A stretch of DNA of 64,000 bases from Pseudobdellovibrio sp031428275. Its GTDB lineage: Bacteria > Bdellovibrionota > Bdellovibrionia > Bdellovibrionales > Bdellovibrionaceae. A model generated the notes under the pieces. The model was not told the DNA's origin, did no database searches, and saw nothing but the letters and a program-made list of their open reading frames with translations. Position 1 is the first letter of the stretch; every line of letters begins with the position of its first letter. The stretch spans positions 50,130-114,129 of the forward strand of contig JANPPC010000050.1 of NCBI GenBank assembly GCA_031428275.1, given 5' to 3'. A program made the translations under genes and the position numbers. Below are positions 42,750-52,168 of the stretch, in pieces.

Positions 42750-45700
42750 CTAACCGCGCACTTTACTTAATATAGCCTGCTTCCAATCGCTCAGAATTAA
42801 AAATCCTGCAGGGATCCAGATTAAAGTTAAAACGGTTCCGATTATCATACCCCAAGACAGGGCTAAGGTGATATCCACCAAAATCGCATCGTAGCCGCCT
42901 AAGCCAAAAGCCGTCGGTAGTAGACCCACAACCGTTGTTAGACCGGTTGCTAGCACGGCTCGCAGTCGTTTTCCTGAAGCTTCAACTAAAACTTCTTTTA
43001 AACTAACTTCGGGGCCACGTTCAGATTGCAGTTCGCGAACGTAGTCAACTAAGATGATGGCCGAATTAATCACGACGCCCGTTAAACCAACCACTCCAAT
43101 GAAGGCCAAAAAACTGAGAGGTCTGTTAATGAGCGTGAAAGAGTAGAAGACGCCGACTAGTCCCAGAGGAATTGTTGAAAGTACTAAAAGCGAGTGCGAG
43201 TAGCTTCCAAATACAAATACTAAAGTCGCAAAAATTCCAAATAGAGCTAAGATCAAGGCTATCTGTAAAGACTGAAGTGATTCGTTCGTACTTTCTTCTT
43301 CACCACCAAAAACTCCGCTGACTAAGGGATACTTAGCTGAAACATTCTGAAAAATAGATCGAGCCATTGTATTCGCCGACTGTGAAGTTACTTTAACGTT
43401 ATCGACTTCAGATGTAATCGTGATTGAACTTTTGTATTCATACTTCTTTTTTGTTTTCGGAGCTTTCCCCTTGGTAAATTTTCCCAGTGAAGTCAGCGGA
43501 ATGAGGTTACCCCGAGGAGTTGAAACTTCAATTTTACTTAAGTCTTCGATCGTGCTTCGGCTGGTTTCTTCGAACCTAACGACCAAGTCAAAATCTTTTC
43601 CGAATTCGGTCAATTTAGCTGCAGTCGAACCTTCTAAGGCGGTTCGTAAATTTAATCCGATTAAATCAGTTGTAAGGTTAGCGTAAGCACGAGCTTCTTC
43701 GTTTGGATAAAATAAGTACTCGTTACCCGTTGTTTGTTCATCATCTTCTAAATCGATTAAACCTTCTACTTTTTTAAGTTCGAGCAAAACCTCATCGCGA
43801 GCGGCACTTAATTGTTCATAGTTCGATGAACGTAAAGTCATCGTTAGGGGTTTACCAATGGGTGGGCCCGATTCAATGGGCTCAAATGTTAGTTTCTCTA
43901 ACCCGGGAGGTTTTTGAATGGTTTTTAGTGCAGCTAAAGTATCTTTTACGCTCAGATTAGGAGCTTTCTCAGGTTTTATGGCGATCAGAATAATACCGAC
44001 ATTTGTTCCAACTTTTGATCGCGGATCTGCGGGATCTGTTTGTGAAACTCCGGTGCGCGCGATCACCGACTGCAAGACTTCGGGATCCATAATAGCTAAC
44101 ACAGCTTTTGAAACCTGGCCGGCCAATTCATCTGTTCGGTAAATGCTGGTTTCTGGCTTAGCTTCAAAGCGTGATACATAGTATTCAACACCATCAGCCG
44201 GAAAAAGTTCGAAGCGGTTGAAGACAGCCGTAACGAAGATTCCTGAAATAACCAATCCGATCAGCGAAATGACCGTTAAGTATTTTCGATCTAGCGTCCA
44301 CCGAATCAAATTTTGAAACTTGTTTTCAATTTTACTAAACCAGTCAGATGAGGTTGCTTTCTTAGGTCGCGGTTTAAGAAACTGCAATCGTGCGGGTAGA
44401 AGTGTCAAAGATTCGATAAGGCTGATTGTAAGCGCGATCGTCACGATGATCGGAATCCACATGATAAATTGGCCCATCACTCCTTTGGTAACCAGCATCG
44501 GAACAAAGGCCGAGATAATTGTAATTGTCGAAGCTGTGAACGGAATCCAAAATTGATTAGCTGACTTGATCGCGGCATCTCGTCCGGACATTCCCTTTTC
44601 AATCAAGCTTGTGTAATTTTCAGAAATAACGACCGAATTATCGACAAGGTTTCCGAGACAAATAATTAAGGCGATCATCGTGATAATATTAAAATTAGCG
44701 CCGTAAAATACCATCATCGCGATCGTGGCGACAGCGCAAATAGGCAAACTTAAGCTACTCAGAAGCCCGGCTTTTCCGGGCAGAAAAATAAATAGTACAA
44801 ACAGAACGATGGCCATTCCCGATAAAGCATTGACCGCCACGATATCTAAACGGTTTCTAATTCGAGCGCCTTCGTCATTATAAACGACAAGCTGATAAGA
44901 CTTATCTAAAGTGTTTTTAAACTGAGCCACTTTTAGGTCGACCTCATCTAATACTTTTATGGCATCAGCATCAGCTTTTTTTGTAGTTACCAAAATCGTT
45001 GCTTCTTCGCCATTAATTCGCGCCAGCAAAGTTGGTTTTTTACCGGCGTCAACCACGCGTCCGATATCACTGATAAATACAGATTGGCCGGCGTCATTCG
45101 AGCGAATGATGACTTTTTCAAGATCCTTAATTTTAATTTTTTTACCAAAAACGCGAACAAGGCTGATATTCTGTCGGTTATCGATGTAACCTGACGGAAC
45201 ATTCTTGATCTGTTGTGAAAGTGCGGAAAACACTTCAGCTAAACCAATTCCGTAAGCGCGTAATTTTTTTTGATCAAGTAAGACTTGAAGTTCGCGGTCT
45301 AAGTAACCGCTCAACCTTACAGACGAAACGCCTTTCACATCTTCAAGCTCATCTTGTAGCTGATCGGCTAAAATATCACGCTTACGGTTTTTATTATCGC
45401 CGATCAATGCCAGCTCAAGCACCGGAATTTCTTTAGCGTCAACTTCGATAACCAATGGAGCCTCGGTGACTTCGGGCGGAAGTTTACCCGTGGCTCGCTG
45501 CACAGCCTTTTGAATATCTGAAACAACTTCTTTAGAATCGACTCCGTCAATATCAATTCGAATCGTGATTTCACTGAGATCACTTTGCGAGACCGAGCGC
45601 ACATCTTTGATGCCCGCGATACCGCGAAGCTCTTCCTCGATAATTTGCGTGACCTTATCTTGCACCTCTTCAGGCGAGGCACCTGGAAATACGGTGGTCA

Positions 45701-45842
45701 CACCAACCACGGCAAAATTGACCGGGGGGAAAGATTCACGCTGAAGTAAGCCAAAACTTAAAATACCCACCACAAAAATAAAAACAGTTGTTAAAAACGA
45801 GAATTTCCAATTATCGACGAAAAATGCGAATACCTTATTCAT
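42750..45842 (-). CDS. RND-family efflux transporter permease (AcrB-like)
   Basis: The 1030-residue protein has the complete RND layout: TM1 (FSFLTTVFIFVVGILSFG), first porter domain (VFPGASPEEVQDKV), TM2-6 with the proton-relay segment LGNLVDNSVVISENY (one Asp kept, the second replaced by Asn), second porter domain and TM7-12. In TM10, GVVINSAIILVDYV lacks the AcrB-type Lys940 and matches the SwrC/YerP-like group instead. It would export hydrophobic compounds using proton force. Its start overlaps the stop of the TolC-like gene by eight bases. No membrane fusion protein gene is adjacent, which is unusual. Confidence 0.95.
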   Translation of the reverse strand: MNKVFAFFVDNWKFSFLTTVFIFVVGILSFGLLQRESFPPVNFAVVGVTTVFPGASPEEVQDKVTQIIEEELRGIAGIKDVRSVSQSDLSEITIRIDIDGVDSKEVVSDIQKAVQRATGKLPPEVTEAPLVIEVDAKEIPVLELALIGDNKNRKRDILADQLQDELEDVKGVSSVRLSGYLDRELQVLLDQKKLRAYGIGLAEVFSALSQQIKNVPSGYIDNRQNISLVRVFGKKIKIKDLEKVIIRSNDAGQSVFISDIGRVVDAGKKPTLLARINGEEATILVTTKKADADAIKVLDEVDLKVAQFKNTLDKSYQLVVYNDEGARIRNRLDIVAVNALSGMAIVLFVLFIFLPGKAGLLSSLSLPICAVATIAMMVFYGANFNIITMIALIICLGNLVDNSVVISENYTSLIEKGMSGRDAAIKSANQFWIPFTASTITIISAFVPMLVTKGVMGQFIMWIPIIVTIALTISLIESLTLLPARLQFLKPRPKKATSSDWFSKIENKFQNLIRWTLDRKYLTVISLIGLVISGIFVTAVFNRFELFPADGVEYYVSRFEAKPETSIYRTDELAGQVSKAVLAIMDPEVLQSVIARTGVSQTDPADPRSKVGTNVGIILIAIKPEKAPNLSVKDTLAALKTIQKPPGLEKLTFEPIESGPPIGKPLTMTLRSSNYEQLSAARDEVLLELKKVEGLIDLEDDEQTTGNEYLFYPNEEARAYANLTTDLIGLNLRTALEGSTAAKLTEFGKDFDLVVRFEETSRSTIEDLSKIEVSTPRGNLIPLTSLGKFTKGKAPKTKKKYEYKSSITITSEVDNVKVTSQSANTMARSIFQNVSAKYPLVSGVFGGEEESTNESLQSLQIALILALFGIFATLVFVFGSYSHSLLVLSTIPLGLVGVFYSFTLINRPLSFLAFIGVVGLTGVVINSAIILVDYVRELQSERGPEVSLKEVLVEASGKRLRAVLATGLTTVVGLLPTAFGLGGYDAILVDITLALSWGMIIGTVLTLIWIPAGFLILSDWKQAILSKVRG

Positions 45843-47265
45843 AAGAATTATACCGATACTGTGCGAGTTGTTGGTTTGATTTTTCTAATTCGAGGGCCAG
45901 CGAAAACTTCCCAGCACGAGCCCGGGCAAGATCTAATTCAAATTGTAAGACTTGATAAATAGAAGATCGACCTTGATTTAAAAGTTGTCGCTCGTTCTTT
46001 AGTTTTTCGGCTTGGGTTTTTTCTAATTTTAAGTTGAGCGCAAGCATTTCGACCATCTGGTTGTGTTGGGCAACGAGGTCTTGTAACATAGCCTCTTTCT
46101 GTTCCGTTTGATAATAGACTTTTTTTGCCGCCGAAGTTCTTGATAAGACAGCTTGCCGCTCAAGCGCTCGTGACGTGATTCCCTGATCGAGTGGTACCAC
46201 CCACTGCAAGCCAATAAAATGGGTGGGATATCTGCCTTTTTGTGCTCGTTTTGCAGACTCATTCCAATCAGGATCTTGTCCGCTAAGTGAAGTCGACGCG
46301 ATCAGATCTAGCCGGGACCGATTGCCTTCACTGGCTAGTATTGTAGATTGATTTTCAAAATCTTCAGAAAGACTGATCATTTTTTCTTGTGCCGTTACCT
46401 TTCCACTCAAAGAAGTAAGATCAACTTTTTGAAATTTTTTAAAATCATAAGTGGGGACTTGAACTCCGCTGACCTTTTTCAAGACCAACTTCAAAAGTCT
46501 CTCTAGCTGAGCGTAGCGCATTTGCGCGCTACGTAAATCTAAGTCGGTTGATTCAAGGGCGGAACGAGTCAGTAAAAAATTTGAAGAGGCTTCAAGATTT
46601 TGCGAGGCTTTCTTTTGAACAATGTTATATATTTTCTCGATGCGTTCTAAAGTTTCTGTTTGCGCGGCTACAAGTTCTTTTTGTAAAACTGTTGACCATA
46701 GTAAAGTTTTGGCTTCATTCATTTTAAAATCGTAGCTCTTTTCAGCCTCGAGCGCCTGAAGCCTTTGGCGTACGACCAGTAGCTGGTAATCAGCCCTAAT
46801 TTTTCGACCGAACCCACCCGACAGTAACGGAAGCCTTAGATCTAGCATGGGCTGGGTTTCCCAAAGCGTCGTATTGAATGGGCCAGTTCCAAAATTTCCA
46901 TTAACTATTTCGGTTTGAGTTGAATTTAAAACGAGTTTACCTTCTAATCCAAAGCCAAATTGCTTCTGCAATCCGACTTGGGCGCCAAACGTATTTAAAG
47001 AGTCGAAGGTAAAATTAGTATTAGTAGACGGGCGCTTATCTATTCGGCTATTGACTCCGCCAATAAGTTGCCAGCCATAGATCAGTTCGGCTTCTTCTTC
47101 GCTGGATCGCAGCGCTTCTTTATTTTCATAAAGTGCTTTCAGCTCGGCGTTTTCGCTACGAACTAAATTTTCAAAATCATTTTCTGTCAGCGAGAAAGAA
47201 ACGGTCGGAAATACAAGTACGCCAATCAAAAAAAGTGGTAGCCACTTGCAAAATGATTTTTTCAT
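45835..47265 (-). CDS. TolC-family outer membrane efflux protein
   Basis: The 476-residue protein has a signal peptide (KWLPLFLIGVLVFPTVSFS) and two repeats of long helices with intervening strands (for example LVNLDL-like SALESTDLDLRSAQMRYAQLER and LLNQGRSSIYQVLQFELDLARARA), as in TolC/OprM-type channels. Asn/Ser/Thr-rich strands PMLDLRLPLLSGGF and FIGLQWVVPLDQG would form the barrel. It is co-transcribed with and overlaps the RND gene, so they form the outer and inner parts of one pump. An HlyD-like adaptor must be encoded elsewhere. Confidence 0.9.
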   Translation of the reverse strand: MKKSFCKWLPLFLIGVLVFPTVSFSLTENDFENLVRSENAELKALYENKEALRSSEEEAELIYGWQLIGGVNSRIDKRPSTNTNFTFDSLNTFGAQVGLQKQFGFGLEGKLVLNSTQTEIVNGNFGTGPFNTTLWETQPMLDLRLPLLSGGFGRKIRADYQLLVVRQRLQALEAEKSYDFKMNEAKTLLWSTVLQKELVAAQTETLERIEKIYNIVQKKASQNLEASSNFLLTRSALESTDLDLRSAQMRYAQLERLLKLVLKKVSGVQVPTYDFKKFQKVDLTSLSGKVTAQEKMISLSEDFENQSTILASEGNRSRLDLIASTSLSGQDPDWNESAKRAQKGRYPTHFIGLQWVVPLDQGITSRALERQAVLSRTSAAKKVYYQTEQKEAMLQDLVAQHNQMVEMLALNLKLEKTQAEKLKNERQLLNQGRSSIYQVLQFELDLARARAGKFSLALELEKSNQQLAQYRYNSYE

Positions 47266-47279
47266 AAAAAAGTCCTTAA

Positions 47280-47501
47280 TTAATGCACAGACGATAGTGA
47301 CTTTTCAAAGCGCTTGCAAACAAATTGCTTGGTCGTTTGCGTCTTAGGATGACCATCGAATTTTTTAGGTATTGTTAAGCCGCAGACATTTAGTTTTTTT
47401 AATTCTTCGATAATTTGAAACGGAAATTGTCCGCGCATCCAAAAGTCGGTAACGATGGGCGCGACGTGAACTTGCATAAACAGATGAACATTTAAAACGA
47501 T
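47280..47501 (-). pseudogene. N-terminal fragment of an acyl-CoA dehydrogenase
   Basis: The frame reads NVHLFMQVHVAPIVTDFW then MRGQFPFQIIEELKKLN and VCGLTIP, which matches the N-terminal helices of acyl-CoA dehydrogenases (family pattern: V.PI...YW.R.EFPFE.IP.L..L.I.GLT). After the Pro the sequence becomes unrelated (KKFDGHPKTQTT) and ends, where the FAD-binding remainder should begin. A stop lies just upstream too. The rest of the gene is missing and the TolC-RND genes now occupy the downstream position, which suggests a deletion with the efflux genes at the junction. Confidence 0.65.
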
Positions 47502-47716
47502 CTATTCTTCGCCGATCATATTTTTTAAGGCAGCCCACCTAAAAAGCTGGCCATTTTTCGATTTCTTTGGCTTTAGAATCGCACTTCGATTTCGTAGGCT
47601 ATTGATAAGTAAGAATGCTTACCCATAGCGCTTATATTTGAGCCTATAAACGTGGGTTGTTGAAGCTTTGTTCAGTTGCGCTAAAAAGTGCTGAACAGCG
47701 ACCGAAAGGCTATTTT

Positions 47717-48943
47717 TTGAAGTACAAGTTGTTATACGCCTTAATAATCTTTTTAAGTATGCAGGTGACGACCGCGAAGGCACAGACCTACTGCCGTGAC
47801 CTGTTTGCAAAAGCGGCTGTGCGCACCATCGGAGGGTCTGATTACTACAATCAGTTCAACGCCGATTTTCATCAGACGATGCAAGACTTCATGAAAGATG
47901 TTTCTGACTTCAAGACCACGAGGCCACGTACTTATTTAAGCGTTGAGCAAAGTTTAAAAAATTTCGGACTAAAAACGTTTTCAGCCAGTCTATTTAATTC
48001 GAATTATCTAGCTTTAATGCAGCGTAAGGTAAATACGGGCATTATTGCAGCAAGTGATGTTTTGAAGCCCGCTTTAGTATTTAAGAATGAGGCCGGTCAA
48101 TTAAAAATAATTCCGTACGGTCAAAAGTTCCAATTAGATGCAAGCTTCACGCTTTCGTCGGGGTTAACGAGGTTAGATTTTTTTAAAGTTTTAGACGCCG
48201 GGTTTTTTCCGCTTGGTCACCCGAAAGAGTTAGAAGCCGATACACGTATTCCGATTATTTCACATGATTTAACCGGGCACTTCGGCGCCTTCGCGAAAGA
48301 CCCACTGTACATGAAAGAAATTAAGCGCTTTGCCAGTTACATTGTATCAGTCGTCAAAGATGATAAAGAGTTTTATTATAAAAAAACTTTAAGCCAGAAG
48401 GGCTTTATGGCTGACTTTTTTCTAGAAAAATTTAAATACGTTCCGATTGAAAATCGTGCCAGCTTATTTAATTCGTTATTACTGCCAAAGACAAAGTCTG
48501 CGTTTGCATTTTTTGAAAATGCAGAGATGTTAACTGAACTAAAAAGATTTTCTAGTTCTCAGGTTGAGCAGCATTTAGCCCAATTGATTCATGATTTTGA
48601 TCAACACGTTTCGCGCTTGGGCGGTATCGAGCGCGATGACAGCTACCAATTCGGTATCAAAGAAGGTTCAGATTTAGTGTATTACCAGATCACCGATCAG
48701 TATAAAGAATACTTAAAAAATCCGAAAAAATTTGATTCATTTAAGGCCTACGAGCTTCTAGCTGATTTACAAATGCATTTGATTAATTTGTCGCGATTCA
48801 GCGTTGAAGAATTAGTTACCGAGCTTACTCGAAGTTCAGGGCCACAGCCGCATGTATCAGAAATTCTGCAAACGGAATCATTTTTAATAACTCATCCGTT
48901 TATTCAGTATCACCCCGCCGTTTGGGGAGAAGTGGTCGAATAG
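47717..48943 (+). CDS. secreted protein of unknown function, 408 aa
   Basis: I start at TTG 47717, seven bases after AAAGG; this gives a proper signal peptide (MKYKLLYALIIFLSMQVTTAKAQ) ahead of YCRDLF. The longer frame to 47657 lacks a ribosome binding site. The mature protein is about 385 residues, mostly helical, with blocks such as FFPLGHPKELEADTRIPIISHDLTGHFG and KEFYYKKTLSQKGF. The N-terminal C-x-DLF after the signal peptide is shared with the ankyrin protein at 52161-54245 (QICSDLF), hinting at a lineage-specific secreted family. No enzyme motif is recognised. Confidence 0.75.
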   Translation: MKYKLLYALIIFLSMQVTTAKAQTYCRDLFAKAAVRTIGGSDYYNQFNADFHQTMQDFMKDVSDFKTTRPRTYLSVEQSLKNFGLKTFSASLFNSNYLALMQRKVNTGIIAASDVLKPALVFKNEAGQLKIIPYGQKFQLDASFTLSSGLTRLDFFKVLDAGFFPLGHPKELEADTRIPIISHDLTGHFGAFAKDPLYMKEIKRFASYIVSVVKDDKEFYYKKTLSQKGFMADFFLEKFKYVPIENRASLFNSLLLPKTKSAFAFFENAEMLTELKRFSSSQVEQHLAQLIHDFDQHVSRLGGIERDDSYQFGIKEGSDLVYYQITDQYKEYLKNPKKFDSFKAYELLADLQMHLINLSRFSVEELVTELTRSSGPQPHVSEILQTESFLITHPFIQYHPAVWGEVVE

Positions 48944-48969
48944 GCAATGCCAAATGAGTCTAGGGGCAA

Positions 48970-49926
48970 TTAGTAGCGGTAGACAAAATTAACTCCGGTC
49001 ATTTCTGAATTTGCGACCGGCATTAAATTCCAATTCTTAGCAGCTTGTTTTTCAGCAGGAGTTTGTTTTTTACCTAATTTTGCAGAAGCTCTACCGAACA
49101 CAAAACCCATGGCAATACCCAGCGGGTAATCCGAGGCCCAGTGAACTCCGTTATTGACCATGCCCACCATAAGTAAAGTTCCCCACGTAACCGCAACCGG
49201 TACGGTGATATGTGAATACTCGGGGTAGTTTTCGTTAATAATTGTAAACACTAAAGTCGTCGTCATAATATGACCACTAGGCATCGCGTCGTATTTCGAA
49301 GTGCGCGCTTGGTATTCTTTTATGCTTGGGTACGGACTCCAGCGACCGAAGGGTTCGGTTTTTACGTAGGGGCTTTCTCGGCCAAAAGATCTCTTTAAGA
49401 ACTGATTGAAGACGGTAGAGACCATCATGCCGTGCACTAGCTGCAGCCCCGTATTTGCCGCTCGGCTATTTTTACCTCCGTAGCCATTAATTAAAAAACC
49501 AGCGGCAATTCCGCCGTGCATAAAGCCATCACCTAAAAAATAAGTAAATGAAGGAAAGTCTGTAGGTAGGCGAATAAGATCAATCTCGCCCGCTGATAAG
49601 ATAGCTTTCGTATTATCATCGTTGGTATAACCTAAATCGCGTCCGCCGCGCTGGATATCGCGCAAAATCACTTCATCGTTATGAAGTAACACAAGCGTCG
49701 AACCGATCACTAAAGCCCAGTCTCCGATCGTATCTTTGGCGAAACTGTTTTTAATTCCGGTCCAAGATGTTTGTGGCAGTTCAGTAAATATTTTTTTAAA
49801 CGGAATTACTTCGGCGTCGAATGTCTCAATTTTTTGCTCTTCTGGCGATAGGGCTGCGCTTGAGGTTTGCGACAAAACAGGTAGCGCCAAAATCAGGGTA
49901 AGAAGAACAGATGCATAATTTTTCAT
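48970..49926 (-). CDS. PAP2-family (type 2 phosphatidic acid phosphatase) membrane protein
   Basis: The 318-residue protein begins with a signal peptide or first TM (LLTLILALPVLSQTSSA). The three PAP2 motifs are present: K-x6-R-x-P as KRSFGRESP, PSGH in AMPSGHIMTTT, and NNGVHWASDYPLG equivalent to SRxxxxxHxxxD. Several hydrophobic spans lie between. Such enzymes remove phosphate from phosphatidate, undecaprenyl or lipid A phosphates at the periplasmic face. The substrate is not predictable. It is convergent with the preceding secreted-protein gene (26 bases between stops). Confidence 0.88.
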   Translation of the reverse strand: MKNYASVLLTLILALPVLSQTSSAALSPEEQKIETFDAEVIPFKKIFTELPQTSWTGIKNSFAKDTIGDWALVIGSTLVLLHNDEVILRDIQRGGRDLGYTNDDNTKAILSAGEIDLIRLPTDFPSFTYFLGDGFMHGGIAAGFLINGYGGKNSRAANTGLQLVHGMMVSTVFNQFLKRSFGRESPYVKTEPFGRWSPYPSIKEYQARTSKYDAMPSGHIMTTTLVFTIINENYPEYSHITVPVAVTWGTLLMVGMVNNGVHWASDYPLGIAMGFVFGRASAKLGKKQTPAEKQAAKNWNLMPVANSEMTGVNFVYRY

Positions 49927-50040
49927 GCTGGCATATTAACTATTTTTTAGACCTAAAACCAAGAACTTTACGATGGCCTCGTAAAAAACAGCCTAATGCG
50001 CTTAAATTTTGAGTAATTGATTGGTTGAAGCTGAAAAAAC

Positions 50041-50080
50041 TAAAAACCCCGTCCGATTTTAAGATCAATACGGGGCTTTA
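50041..50080 (-). terminator. Rho-independent terminator of the outer-membrane protein gene
   Basis: On the minus strand GCCCCGT pairs with ACGGGG across a 17-base loop and is followed by TTTTTAG. It lies directly after the stop of the gene at 50088. Confidence 0.75.
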
Positions 50081-50087
50081 TTAAAAA

Positions 50088-51041
50088 CTACAGAACCGAG
50101 AAAATAGTCGAAACGTTTAAGGTGGTTCCGTCTGGAGACAAGTTACTAGGGAAGAAGTTGATGTACGGAGCAAAGTAAATATCACGAGTAAACGCATAGC
50201 CTACGCCTAAACGCTGGCTGATGGTGCGATTTAACAATACGCTTTGCTCGTCGCGTGAACGGGGATTCCATGAACTTAAGTTGACGGATGTATTGATATT
50301 TAACTTGTCGGTCGCGTTGTACTTTAAATTCGGGTAGACCGATATATTGTAACGAGCAGCCTTACCATCTTTAGATTGATACCCACGATTATAAAAAAAA
50401 TAAGATAACGAAAGGTCTAAACCAATGGCTACGCGGCTAGCACCCAAGTTATAAACTGTTCCTAAATCGTAGTTCAAGCTGGCGGTCTCGCCGATTTTTG
50501 TATAGTTCGGAACCGTGATCGCAGAAAAACCAAATGAGTTCTTCATTTGAACTTCACCAATTTTATCTGACAAATTGAAGTTGATGAACGGGTTGTTCAT
50601 GTCGAATCGTTCCATCCCGTGAAAAGGGTGAATCGCTTTCACTCCGGTTCCGGCGTTGACAGAAGTACGCGGGCTAAACCGATAACGACCACTGAGCGAG
50701 CCACCTAAAGAGGTTTCGTATGTTCCGACCGAGCCATCTGGATTTGGTTGGTCTGGCGCTTCTAGGTCGCCGATCGTGGGCCCATAATATGACAAGTTAA
50801 ATGATAAACTATAACGAGAAAGTGATCCGCTTTCGGCTTTTAATTTTGTATCAGTGATTTCATTGTTTTCTTGAAATTTTTCTTGGCCTATGGCTTCTTT
50901 AAGATTTACTTTTTGGACTCCAGCGGGAGTGACTGAACTTGATGCCGTAATTTCGCCTGAAGATGAATTTGAAGAGGTTTGGGCCGTTGCCGTTAACGAG
51001 GTTAGGCAAAGCATACTAGAAACTAGAATCAATTTACGCAT
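50088..51041 (-). CDS. outer membrane beta-barrel protein
   Basis: The 317-residue protein has a signal peptide (LILVSSMLCLTSLTATAQ), a Ser-rich linker and then repeating amphipathic strands with aromatic girdles (RYSLSFNLSYYGP, LGGSLSGRYRF, GLDLSLSYFFYNRGY, YNISVYPNLKYNAT, VNLSSWNPRSRDE). The family is not identified; it resembles DUF-type barrels of unknown solute specificity that are common in this lineage. It is expected in the outer membrane. It has its own terminator and a good ribosome binding site (CGGAGAATTT). Confidence 0.8.
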   Translation of the reverse strand: MRKLILVSSMLCLTSLTATAQTSSNSSSGEITASSSVTPAGVQKVNLKEAIGQEKFQENNEITDTKLKAESGSLSRYSLSFNLSYYGPTIGDLEAPDQPNPDGSVGTYETSLGGSLSGRYRFSPRTSVNAGTGVKAIHPFHGMERFDMNNPFINFNLSDKIGEVQMKNSFGFSAITVPNYTKIGETASLNYDLGTVYNLGASRVAIGLDLSLSYFFYNRGYQSKDGKAARYNISVYPNLKYNATDKLNINTSVNLSSWNPRSRDEQSVLLNRTISQRLGVGYAFTRDIYFAPYINFFPSNLSPDGTTLNVSTIFSVL

Positions 51042-51160
51042 AAATTCTCCGTTAGGTAGTGGTTTACACGTAGTAACTGGTTCAAGTGCAAATGGACAGG
51101 TAATATTAAAAACTGCCTATTTTAGATGAATTTTCTTCATTATGAAAATGACCTATCCCG

Positions 51161-52168
51161 TTACTTGAATAAGTTCGAACATTTTTTTGGATTGAAACGC
51201 TGGGTTTGAGCTTTTAAATAGTTAAAAATGTTTTTAGATATGCTTCCGGACATATACTCGGGGTGAAATTGCGTCGTTAGAATTCTGCCGTCGAAGCTTT
51301 CGAGTGCTTCGACTGTGCCATCGTGTGCGGTGGCCGCTAGGTCGATTTCGCTATGTGGAACATAACGAACCGCTTGGTGGTGATAGCTATTTACCTTAAT
51401 TCTTTTGTTATCAGTCGAAAATATATTTTTGAAGTGACTCGCTCGGGTCTGTTTAAGTTCAATACTGTGCTGGTCCCATACCCCGTCGCCGTGGTTGTCG
51501 ACGTGCTGAATAAGCTTAAAACCTAGGGCTACAGAAATCAATTGATGCCCGCGACAGATTCCGTATAAGAATCCCTTCTTCGACTGAATCCAATGACGTA
51601 AAAATTCAATTTCATAAAAGTCGCGGGCTAAGTTGACATCGCGACTATAGGTTTTTTGATCGTCATAAAGATCAGGGGCAACATCGGCGCCGCCTAATGC
51701 GATTACCCCTGCGAATTGCTGATTGAGTTTTTCAAAAAAATCTTTTTTATCAGCCGTGCCTAGCGAAATCGCCGCCGCAATGGGTAGAACGTAAATATTT
51801 TTAGACGAACCTAAACCTTGCGCGATTTTTATAATTCGATTTTCTTTATTCTCATTATTAAGCCCTTCGTAATCATAGCCTCGGTTAGCTAGTATTAAAA
51901 TTTTTTCTGCATCCGTATCGTTTAGACTTTGGATTTGCCCGCTGCTAAATTGCTTAAACTGCTCGGGCGTAAAAATTTCGGCCAGCTCGGGTTGTAAATT
52001 CAATTGCCGCTTGTATTCAAGAATCTCATCCGACACGCGGTGACCCTGGCGAACAGGAATGATGTAGCGAAAGTGCTGCTTAGTCGGTTTCAGAATATAA
52101 AGATCAACCTCGGCCCATAGGGCTTGCGGAGATAAAAACAAAATAAGTAATATCAATTGTTTAATCAC
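51161..52168 (-). CDS. secreted class I glutamine amidotransferase-like (peptidase C26) protein
   Basis: A signal peptide (QLILLILFLSPQALWA) is followed by about 110 residues of unknown fold and then a C26/GATase1 domain. FAGVIALGGADVAPDLY, nucleophile-elbow FLYGICRGHQL with the catalytic Cys, VNSYHHQAV and TTQFHPEYMSG with the His-x-Glu dyad all match gamma-glutamyl-GABA hydrolases. These hydrolyse gamma-glutamyl bonds in the cytosol; here the signal peptide predicts export, so the substrate may be a gamma-glutamyl peptide or polyglutamate outside the cytosol. The start overlaps the stop of the upstream ankyrin gene by eight bases, showing co-expression. Confidence 0.85.
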   Translation of the reverse strand: MIKQLILLILFLSPQALWAEVDLYILKPTKQHFRYIIPVRQGHRVSDEILEYKRQLNLQPELAEIFTPEQFKQFSSGQIQSLNDTDAEKILILANRGYDYEGLNNENKENRIIKIAQGLGSSKNIYVLPIAAAISLGTADKKDFFEKLNQQFAGVIALGGADVAPDLYDDQKTYSRDVNLARDFYEIEFLRHWIQSKKGFLYGICRGHQLISVALGFKLIQHVDNHGDGVWDQHSIELKQTRASHFKNIFSTDNKRIKVNSYHHQAVRYVPHSEIDLAATAHDGTVEALESFDGRILTTQFHPEYMSGSISKNIFNYLKAQTQRFNPKKCSNLFK

